Positions 42,795 to 48,703 of a stretch of DNA of 48,703 bases are shown here, in pieces. Below the pieces are notes generated by a model, which did no database searches, was not told the origin of the DNA, and worked only from the letters and a program-made list of their open reading frames with translations. The number at the start of each line of letters is the position of its first letter. The stretch's first letter is position 1. A program made the translations under genes and the position numbers. Source of the stretch: Bacillota bacterium (GTDB lineage: Bacteria > Bacillota > Limnochordia > Darwinibacteriales > DTU012); assembly GCA_012840925.1 (NCBI GenBank), contig DUVS01000042.1:1-48703 (forward strand), read 5' to 3'.

Positions 42795-43295
42795 ATGAAA
42801 CTGGCATCTAAAGTCTGTGTGTTAACTCTATTACTCAGCCTGGTGATGGGGACAGCGGCCAGCAGCGCACAAACAACCAACAGACGCTGGGCTGTGATTA
42901 GCCCAGAAGAACTACCATCAGCAGCCGGCTCATTTTTCCACGATTTGGCGGAGGAACTGGGAATTGATGTTGAGGAATTAAAGACTGCAGTTCAGAATGC
43001 GATGAAGAAACGAATTGAAGGGCTCGTCCGTGAACGCCGGCAAGAGCGGGAAGGGACTCGGGAACAATTGCCTGATCGCCGTCGCGAGAGCATTCCGGAA
43101 CGCAACCCCGATCGGCATACAATCATTATTCGGCCTCAGATCCCCAATCGTGGACAATACTATTTCCCGCAACCCTACTTCCCACGGGGAGGCACACAGC
43201 GCTTGAGGCCTGGAACACAATGGCGGCTCTATCCGGACATGGGCGGCATGCCTCATATGAGCTTCAGAATCTGGCCAGGAACAGGGAGGCGCTAG
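42795..43295 (+). CDS. secreted arginine-rich protein, unknown
   Basis: A 166-aa exported protein. The signal peptide ends near residue 25 (AASSA-Q). A short helical part (VEELKTAVQNAMKKRIEGL) is followed by an Arg/Glu/Pro-rich, probably unstructured stretch and a Tyr/Pro/Gly/Arg-rich C-terminus. No known domain was recognised. A long G-run ribosome binding site precedes the ATG. A hairpin without a T-run overlaps its stop codon. It is probably monocistronic, since the next unit has its own promoter. Confidence 0.62.
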   Translation: MKLASKVCVLTLLLSLVMGTAASSAQTTNRRWAVISPEELPSAAGSFFHDLAEELGIDVEELKTAVQNAMKKRIEGLVRERRQEREGTREQLPDRRRESIPERNPDRHTIIIRPQIPNRGQYYFPQPYFPRGGTQRLRPGTQWRLYPDMGGMPHMSFRIWPGTGRR

Positions 43296-43314
43296 GTGGA
43301 CTACACCACCTAGC
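43291..43314 (+). terminator. hairpin at the end of the arginine-rich gene
   Basis: A 9-bp perfect stem (GCTAGGTGG / CCACCTAGC) with a 6-base loop contains the stop codon. No T-run follows, so termination would be weak or factor-dependent. Confidence 0.42.
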
Positions 43315-43410
43315 CAGATCCTGTCCGAATGAAGGTAGCCCTGGCCATTATCAAGGCAAGCAGCTTTACTGCAATTCCAAAACTAGTCAGACGTGCTGCA
43401 GCCCAGCAGC

Positions 43411-43439
43411 TTGACAGCGGGCACCAAGTGTGGCATAAT
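43411..43439 (+). promoter_or_regulatory. sigma-A promoter of the c-di-AMP riboswitch unit
   Basis: A consensus -35 TTGACA (43411-43416), a 17-base spacer and a -10 CATAAT (43434-43439, 5/6). Transcription should start near 43446, directly before the riboswitch. Between 43315 and 43410 I see no gene. Confidence 0.85.
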
Positions 43440-43445
43440 CAAGAT

Positions 43446-43563
43446 ACGAGAACTCCTAATTGCTTTATGTCTAGCGGGGGACCCATTTTTTGGGGTGAAT
43501 CTTGTGAAAACAAGAAGGGCAACTTGGGTGTCCTAACCCGACAGCTAACCTCGCAGGAGTGCA
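43446..43563 (+). promoter_or_regulatory. c-di-AMP riboswitch (ydaO/yuaA type)
   Basis: The region carries the conserved blocks of the ydaO class: GCGGGGGACCCA, then TTGGGGTGAATC, then AACCCGACAGCTAACCTCGC. The outer stem P1 can form between ACTCCT (43452-43457) and AGGAGT (43555-43560). A variable hairpin (CTTGTGAAAACAAG) sits between the blocks, as in other members. In known cases c-di-AMP binding favours termination and turns expression off. The only gene downstream before the next terminator is the small membrane protein at 43702-43797. Confidence 0.88.
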
Positions 43564-43568
43564 CCAAG

Positions 43569-43607
43569 CGTATGCTGACCAGTGATTGGTCGGACATACG
43601 TTTTTTT
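43569..43607 (+). terminator. intrinsic terminator of the riboswitch
   Basis: A two-part stem, CGTATG / CATACG and GACCA / TGGTC with a GTGAT loop, is followed by seven Ts. It starts six bases after the P1 strand of the riboswitch, the standard place for an expression platform. Confidence 0.87.
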
Positions 43608-43648
43608 GTTCCCATGCTTTGGCTGCCAGTCAATGCAAAACTTTCGGC

Positions 43649-43671
43649 GTTCCGGTTATACTAACCGGAAC
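43649..43671 (+). other. leader hairpin between the riboswitch terminator and the small ORF
   Basis: A perfect 10-bp stem (GTTCCGGTTA / TAACCGGAAC) with a 3-base loop lies 15 bases before the AGGAGG site of the small ORF. No T-run follows. It could protect a processed message or influence ribosome loading. Confidence 0.55.
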
Positions 43672-43701
43672 GAGGATCAAGTAGTTAGGAGGCTGATATT
43701 G

Positions 43702-43797
43702 ATGTTGTATCCTGTTAAGTTATCTAACACTGTTAGATTAGCACTTGCATTAATGCTATATCTGTTTCTTCTTGCCATAATCAAATTGGTTGCCTGA
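43702..43797 (+). CDS. 31-aa single-span membrane protein under a c-di-AMP riboswitch
   Basis: A short frame with a strong AGGAGG site nine bases before the ATG encodes 31 residues. The N-terminus is MLYPVKLSNTVRL, and residues about 13-30 form one hydrophobic span (LALALMLYLFLLAII) flanked by Arg12 and Lys28. It has the size and shape of KdpF-type small subunits of potassium transporters, but no kdpA or other transporter gene follows, and a terminator comes directly after it. Being the sole product of a c-di-AMP-controlled leader suggests a role in potassium or osmotic balance (inference). I do not recognise a family. Confidence 0.68.
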   Translation: MLYPVKLSNTVRLALALMLYLFLLAIIKLVA

Positions 43798-43814
43798 CAA
43801 CAGCCATACTGCCG

Positions 43815-43857
43815 CACAGCGCCCTTACGAATACAGTTGGGCGCTGTGTTATTGTTT
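43815..43857 (+). terminator. terminator of the small membrane protein unit
   Basis: A 10-bp G/C-rich stem (CACAGCGCCC / GGGCGCTGTG) with a 14-base loop is followed by TTATTGTTT. It ends the riboswitch unit and lies beside the stop of the convergent lipoprotein gene. Confidence 0.8.
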
Positions 43858-44800
43858 AATACCATCTATACTCAATTACAAGTGTCCCTTTGCTGCTGTA
43901 CTTGAATATGTATTCCTTCCCGTTTTCCGTCACTGTAACCTTAGTCCTGGGATCTAACTCCAACACGTATGCCAGCATTTTCAGACCCTGAGCTTGGTAT
44001 GGAGAAACGTCGGGATTGTTTTGCTGTTTTAAAACATCCAGCCACGTATGCTCATGGCGCCCTAACCTGAGGACTTCCTGCACGGCTTGATCAATCTGCT
44101 CTCTTGTTAACTCTTCTTCCATGAATTGGTAGATAATTTCCATGCAGTATTTGAAGACACTCTGATTCAATGGCGCATCTTCATCACCTATGCCCGGCCA
44201 TGCGAATTTTACAGGAATGGTGATAAGCAGAATATTATCCTCAATTGGCGGTATGTCGACCGAGTACACTTGAGGATATGTGACAGGGGCATTTGGCTTA
44301 ACCACGATAAATTTGATATCCGGTTCTACTTCAGCCCAGACCTGTCCGCGCGCTTTTAGAAACAGGTTTTCCGGGTCGGTAAAACTGATTACCCGATGCA
44401 CATGCCTTATTCTGGAGAAACGATCTCTTTTTAACCGGAGCCCATCTCTAGCTGGGGAATCAATGGCGTATCGTTCCATTTCTGCATCGAAAGCACTCAG
44501 AAGGCTTTGATATCCTTCTTCACCAAGTTCTTCCCACGTCCGGGCAACTGCTGCCTCGATCTTCCTAGAGAGCTCACTTCGTCTTACTGCAGCTTCCCTA
44601 GTTATTTGATAGTCGATTTGATGTGTTGCCACTTCCACTTCCGAGCCGTGCCTCTTCAGCCAGAGGTCAAGTTCTTCAACATAATAAGGTCCCTTGCACC
44701 CTACCAGTGCCAGCATACCTAGAATCAATAGAACGAGCCTAATTCCGCGGGCACGATCTTGGAACAGACTTCTGTTGGCCGAATAACTTCTACTACTCAC
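43856..44800 (-). CDS. lipoprotein, unknown
   Basis: A 314-aa protein with an N-terminal signal and lipobox LVGC (about residue 35), so it should be lipid-anchored outside the membrane. The mature part is mixed alpha/beta with a charged helical region (residues 60-110) and a beta-rich C-terminus. I recognise no domain. The start is GTG at 44800 with GGAGGG five bases upstream. The gene lies about 136 bases after a pair of MutS-like genes in the same direction, in a gap without a clear terminator, and is convergent with the c-di-AMP unit. Confidence 0.66.
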   Translation of the reverse strand: MSSRSYSANRSLFQDRARGIRLVLLILGMLALVGCKGPYYVEELDLWLKRHGSEVEVATHQIDYQITREAAVRRSELSRKIEAAVARTWEELGEEGYQSLLSAFDAEMERYAIDSPARDGLRLKRDRFSRIRHVHRVISFTDPENLFLKARGQVWAEVEPDIKFIVVKPNAPVTYPQVYSVDIPPIEDNILLITIPVKFAWPGIGDEDAPLNQSVFKYCMEIIYQFMEEELTREQIDQAVQEVLRLGRHEHTWLDVLKQQNNPDVSPYQAQGLKMLAYVLELDPRTKVTVTENGKEYIFKYSSKGTLVIEYRWY

Positions 44801-44936
44801 GCAAACCCTCCTCTATTTACCATATTCCCAAGACTTACAGGATTAGATTGCCCCTAAACGTAAAGCCCCCGACGGCCGCCCGTGTAACGACTGCTTGCCC
44901 TGTTCTCGCTGTTACCCCAAGGCATCTTAAAAAGGA

Positions 44937-46475
44937 TCAGGCATCTCCTGCCCCGTTCATCAACTCGAGCTTATAGCGCCGACTGTCATTGGAACTCGTC
45001 TGCATAAACAAAACATTGCTGTGAGCGGACGAAAACAGTTCCCAAAGCTGGATCAGGTGTGTCACAAACACCCACTTGATGTTCACTTCTGAGATGATGT
45101 CAAGGATATCATAAATGGCTGCAGCCGCTTCATCAAAGGCTGTTGTCTGAAACGTTTCATTAAACAATACCAATGAATAGGGCTCCAGTTTGGCGATGAT
45201 ATCGGAGACTTCTTTGACTTCCCCTTCAAATCTTCCAGCAGTATCAGCAGCATTGATCGTGTCTTCTCCGGAGAACTGGGCCAAAATACGGCGGCGCATA
45301 CTGATAACCGCTGAACGACTCGGGATAGGCAGCCCCGCCTGCGCCAGGATTTGGGCAATCCCCACAGCCCGGAGAAATGTCGTCTTGCCGCTGCCGTTCG
45401 CTCCCTGGATAAGCATCCCTTTGGTTGAGACATCTAGTCGGGCGTCATTGGGTACGATATTGCGAGCTGGATACCTCCGGTCTGAATCCTGGGCCAGCAA
45501 GAACAGATCATAGAGTTCCGCACAGTCAAAAATGTCATCCGCTGCCAGCTTGATAACGGGAAAACAAAACGGCACTTTCTCCTTCTCAAATACCTGTTTT
45601 AACTTCAAAGCAAACCGGTAAAACCACAGTTCATCAGCGAGATTGGCAAAAGTTGCATAAATACTCTGGGTTAGATACACCAGAAGTGCGTTAACTTCTT
45701 TTAGTGCTTCATTGATCAGTGACACGAGTTCCCGTTGAGTAACGCCGTCCAGTACCAAATTCACCACTTGTTCCTCAACCGGCTTGGCAGTGCGTCCAAA
45801 CAAAGCCCCGAGCAAAGACTGGGTTCTTTCTGTTTGGTCGTCATCCCCAGTTTTGAGCCTGACCAGATGGGCTTGTGCCGCATGCAGTGAAGCTTGAATG
45901 TCAACACAGATCTCACAGCCTTTGCCGATCATGGGAGCCACTTCAGACAGCTCGGCAGCAATCTCCCGCAGCCGGATATAATCAGGATCCGCCAGTCTTT
46001 CCTGACATACTGTTTGGATCTGGAGCAGCCCTTGGGACTGAAGCTGGTATTTGCTCAAAACTGCTAGCAAAATTTCAGGGAACGCTACGATTTTGCCGCA
46101 GTACAAAGCGTTGACTTCCAAAGCAGATATAGTGTCCCGCACCAGGTCCAGGCTGTTGGCAATAGCCTGCATCGCACTGGTTTTCGGCCGCTGCCGGGCA
46201 CTGGCTTCATCCCATTCTTTTTTCAAAAGTACGTAATCCCTGCAAATTTGGGTTAGCTCCCGCAATAGACCCGGGTAGTTATATAAGTCCCGGCAGATTT
46301 CTTGCCGGAAAATCACATTGTCCCGATTCTGAAGAGGCTGCTGCAAAACCGAAAGCACATATTCGCATATATCCCCAGTAAGGCATGTAATGGTAACAAT
46401 CTGATCAATCGCCAGATCCTTGATGCATTCCACCTGAGGGCCTGAATCGGGAACCTGCTGCAAAAGGCTGAGCAT
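44937..46475 (-). CDS. MutS-like ATPase, paralogue 2
   Basis: A 512-aa protein with a helical core and a C-terminal MutS-type ATPase. Walker A is IQGANGSGKTTFL. The Walker B position reads SLVLFNETFQTT, so the usual aspartate is asparagine. WVFVTHLIQLW matches the following His motif. It has no mismatch-recognition or Smr domain. The start is the ATG at 46475 (GGAGGT six bases upstream), overlapping the stop of paralogue 3 (TGATG), so both proteins should be made together and may form a heterodimer. Confidence 0.84.
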   Translation of the reverse strand: MLSLLQQVPDSGPQVECIKDLAIDQIVTITCLTGDICEYVLSVLQQPLQNRDNVIFRQEICRDLYNYPGLLRELTQICRDYVLLKKEWDEASARQRPKTSAMQAIANSLDLVRDTISALEVNALYCGKIVAFPEILLAVLSKYQLQSQGLLQIQTVCQERLADPDYIRLREIAAELSEVAPMIGKGCEICVDIQASLHAAQAHLVRLKTGDDDQTERTQSLLGALFGRTAKPVEEQVVNLVLDGVTQRELVSLINEALKEVNALLVYLTQSIYATFANLADELWFYRFALKLKQVFEKEKVPFCFPVIKLAADDIFDCAELYDLFLLAQDSDRRYPARNIVPNDARLDVSTKGMLIQGANGSGKTTFLRAVGIAQILAQAGLPIPSRSAVISMRRRILAQFSGEDTINAADTAGRFEGEVKEVSDIIAKLEPYSLVLFNETFQTTAFDEAAAAIYDILDIISEVNIKWVFVTHLIQLWELFSSAHSNVLFMQTSSNDSRRYKLELMNGAGDA

Positions 46476-47998
46476 CACTTTACCTCCAATAATCGCTTTG
46501 CCAGTTGAGAGCGGGTCAATCCATATTTCTCCAAAATAGTTTGGGCATAAGATTGAGCCGCCACTCTTTGCGGCCTGATTTTATAGGTACGGGTATGAGC
46601 CGCATCATCTAAGACTACTGCTGTTAGAAAACCAATCTTTGTCTCGCCGGAGACCTCTGCCACCCGGTCGGCTAGCTGGTGATGATGTGTGACAAAAAGC
46701 CCGTAGGCACCGGCCTGACAGAGCTTGGCGATCAAATTGCAGCTTAATTCCAAAGACAATTCTTCATTGGTGCTGGAAAAGGTTTCGTTAAGCAATACCA
46801 ATGTGCTGTCATCAACACCAGCCATGATCTCCTCGACTTTCCGCTGTTCATCCTCAAGCCTGCCCACTTTGATCATACGCTCGTCAGCGGGAAACTGGGT
46901 AAAGAGTTGTCTGAATGGATAGATCTGTGCATCCACAGCGGGAATGTACCCCCCGGCACTAAAGAGGATATGGCAAATGGCAACTGCCCGCAGATAAGCC
47001 GTCTTGCCACCGCTGTTGGCGCCAGTAAGCAGATAAAACCCGCTTTCAGTATTAAACTCAATATCGTTGGGGACGATGCCGGAACTTACCTTCAACAGCA
47101 GGGTGATGTCGTAAGCATCCCGGATTACGGTTCTTTTTGCAGCCGAAATCCTGGGCAAACACAAAGGAATCCCGTCTTTGCCAAGTGCGGTAAAGAAGGA
47201 TTTCAGATCAAGATAAAAGGCAAACTGGTTACGGTAGGCAAACAGGCTGCTGCTAATCAAATTTTGATATCGCATATGAAACCGTTCCAGATCGGTAAAT
47301 ATCTGCGGATAGAGGCGGGACAAACCGGTGACGAAATTGGGGCTTAACTCTTTATGCCCCGAAGCGCGCCGGAGCCGGCGATCAGAACTGTACTGATCAG
47401 CGATCGCCAGCAGCTGTTCGGCCAGATGGGGCTGCTTTTTTAAAGACAAGGAAACGGCACCAGGGATACCCTCAGGCGTATGAATATCCACTTGCACTGA
47501 TCCGATCGACTGCAGGTCTTCTTTGAGCTTTTCAGCCTCAGCCTTAAACTGGACAAATGCTGCTGACTCCATGATGGCAGCAAAGCTGGCAATGAAGTCT
47601 TGGAGCAAAGTTGAGCTGATAGTTTCCTGTAAATCCCTGTTACAGATTGCTTCAACAAAAGCAGCATATTGCTCGGCAAGTGCGAGAAAAGCTGTGGCTT
47701 TATAAAACGGGTTTTCCTGGTAATGATAGGCATTGTATTTGATCTCCAAATCCTGCACCATCAGCTTCAATCCAGACATGTAATCCACGATTGCAGCTTT
47801 TTCCAGTTCCAATAATAGTTCCTGGCGCAGTTTAATTCCGGCTGCTGAGAGCGGCCGCCTGATCACAGCAATGATGTTACTTGCTGCCTTTTCTCCCAGG
47901 TACTTGGTGAGCAACTCCCCGAAACTGATATCGGTAAAGACCTCCTCGGGAATACTGCCTGCCGCGTGATCCCGGGCTAACAAATCAAAGTATGTCAT
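46475..47998 (-). CDS. MutS-like ATPase, paralogue 3
   Basis: A protein of about 507 aa, similar in layout to paralogues 1 and 2. Walker A is LTGANSGGKTAYL, and Walker B is STLVLLNETFSSTNEE, again Asn-Glu. The His motif is GLFVTHHHQLA. A long helical core precedes the ATPase. There are two candidate starts: ATG at 47998, and TTG at 48007 with AAAGGAAG closer by. It is coupled to paralogue 2, and the glycosidase-like gene ends 31 bases upstream in the same direction. Confidence 0.85.
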   Translation of the reverse strand: MTYFDLLARDHAAGSIPEEVFTDISFGELLTKYLGEKAASNIIAVIRRPLSAAGIKLRQELLLELEKAAIVDYMSGLKLMVQDLEIKYNAYHYQENPFYKATAFLALAEQYAAFVEAICNRDLQETISSTLLQDFIASFAAIMESAAFVQFKAEAEKLKEDLQSIGSVQVDIHTPEGIPGAVSLSLKKQPHLAEQLLAIADQYSSDRRLRRASGHKELSPNFVTGLSRLYPQIFTDLERFHMRYQNLISSSLFAYRNQFAFYLDLKSFFTALGKDGIPLCLPRISAAKRTVIRDAYDITLLLKVSSGIVPNDIEFNTESGFYLLTGANSGGKTAYLRAVAICHILFSAGGYIPAVDAQIYPFRQLFTQFPADERMIKVGRLEDEQRKVEEIMAGVDDSTLVLLNETFSSTNEELSLELSCNLIAKLCQAGAYGLFVTHHHQLADRVAEVSGETKIGFLTAVVLDDAAHTRTYKIRPQRVAAQSYAQTILEKYGLTRSQLAKRLLEVK

Positions 47999-48028
47999 CT
48001 TCAGCAATACTTCCTTTCCATCACCGAA

Positions 48029-48703
48029 CTACGGTTGAGGGTAACGGCCTATAATGGGAGCGCTCAGCACCCCCATTTCTTTGAGCAGATAGGCATCAGT
48101 CCACTGGCTTCCTGTTGTGCGGTAGGAATCGGGGCCATACCATTGATACTGATCATTAGCATTATGCAGAGTGCCAAAGGCATTGTAACGGTTTCCGTAG
48201 ACGATCAGCTCCAGTTGATGGGTTCCCTTGTCCAAAGTGCCCAATGCAAGCCTGTGGGGGGCATAAGCAATTACCCCTTTGCGCTCGCCGTTCACAGTCA
48301 CAGCAATCACCGGCGCTGAAAAATGAGGAATCTCCAGAACAGCATCTTCAATCTGCTCAGCGAGTTCAAACTGGCAGCGATAGATCACGTTGCCTGCATA
48401 GAATGCCAACCCTTGCGGTACCCAGTCTCCAAAGGCCAGCACCTTGGGAGGGCTCTCAAGCATGGCGTGGGCTCCCCTTACCCGCACGCCAAAATTCCCC
48501 AGAAGATAGAACCATTCAATATTGGTGCGGCGGCCAAAGGGTATCTCGATCAGCAGTTCATTTTTCCCGGCAATCAGATCGGGAATCGGGAGTGTCTTGA
48601 TTGCTTTATCGACAAAATACCCATCTACAATGGGCTCCACCTGCTCACCATTGACAAAAATTGTGGCGTGTTCAGGTTCTTCCATGGCTAATTTGACTTG
48701 TGA
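48029..48703 (-). CDS. C-terminal part of a large glycosidase-like protein (cut by window edge)
   Basis: The frame is open to the last base of the window, so the N-terminus lies outside. The 224 visible residues form two jelly-roll, galactose-binding-like segments: ATIFVNGEQVEPIVDGYFVD with IAGKNELLIEIPF, and VIAVTVNGERKGVIAYAPHR with GTHQLELIVYGNRYNAFG. The ending QWTDAYLLKEMGVLSAP is typical of the last beta-sandwich of large glycoside hydrolases acting on rhamnose- or galactose-containing glycans. The catalytic part is not seen, so the activity is unknown. Confidence 0.6.
   Translation of the reverse strand, partial: SQVKLAMEEPEHATIFVNGEQVEPIVDGYFVDKAIKTLPIPDLIAGKNELLIEIPFGRRTNIEWFYLLGNFGVRVRGAHAMLESPPKVLAFGDWVPQGLAFYAGNVIYRCQFELAEQIEDAVLEIPHFSAPVIAVTVNGERKGVIAYAPHRLALGTLDKGTHQLELIVYGNRYNAFGTLHNANDQYQWYGPDSYRTTGSQWTDAYLLKEMGVLSAPIIGRYPQP

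Noticed and set aside
43329-43664. 111-codon plus-strand frame
   Set aside because: It runs through the promoter, c-di-AMP riboswitch and terminator at 43411-43607, has no ribosome binding site, and its product is not protein-like.

Overview
The window reads as a chromosomal segment of a low-to-medium GC member of the Bacillota (Firmicutes). Marker genes and arrangements support this: cggR-gapA with a CggR-type tandem operator, whiA next to yvcK, cdaA-cdaR-glmM, a DnaD-like/DnaI-like primosome pair, addAB, paired YmfF/YmfH-like M16 peptidases, and a c-di-AMP (ydaO-type) riboswitch. The amino-acid-binding protein has a plain signal peptidase I signal and no lipobox, and an ADP-dependent sugar kinase is present. 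Both would suit a deep-branching anaerobic lineage (for example Limnochordia-like), but that placement is inference only. No rRNA, tRNA, CRISPR array, insertion sequence or prophage gene was seen.

Layout. (1) 178-6220, minus strand: PHP hydrolase, yvcK, vanW-like, whiA, then cggR-gapA behind its own operator. (2) 6301-8683, plus strand: an amino acid ABC transporter (binding protein, permease, ATPase) behind a sigma-A promoter with a near-perfect ARG box, so arginine or a related amino acid is the likely substrate. (3) 8692-9862, minus: DnaI/DnaC-like loader and a short DnaD-like protein; next to them on the plus strand is a small reading frame interrupted by UGA. (4) 10141-18166, minus: class V aminotransferase, HAD phosphatase, cdaA, cdaR, glmM, acpS, nnrE/nnrD, a CBS-domain remnant and alr. 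This is largely a cell-wall precursor and c-di-AMP block. (5) 18235-24081, plus: glnA-nadE, then a large alpha-L-rhamnosidase. (6) 24125-39654, minus: a small flavodoxin-like protein, then a long co-directional run (Cof-type HAD, addB-like, addA, two M16 proteins, 5-formyl-THF cyclo-ligase, deoC, a TPR protein, a methyltransferase, an Orr-type racemase, an ADP-dependent sugar kinase). (7) 39744-40550, plus: transaldolase-like aldolase. (8) 40561-48703: three MutS-like ATPases lacking mismatch-recognition and Smr domains, several unrecognised membrane or secreted proteins, a c-di-AMP riboswitch unit, and the C-terminal end of a large glycosidase-like protein cut by the window edge.

The most interesting unit is at 43411-43857. 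A strong promoter, a c-di-AMP riboswitch, an intrinsic terminator, another hairpin and a well-formed ribosome binding site lead only to a 31-codon single-span membrane protein, which is followed by its own terminator. The c-di-AMP synthase CdaA and its partner CdaR are encoded in the same window, so production and sensing of the second messenger are both visible. The second candidate novelty is the cluster of three divergent MutS-like ATPases, two of which have Asn-Glu in place of the usual Asp-Glu of Walker B.
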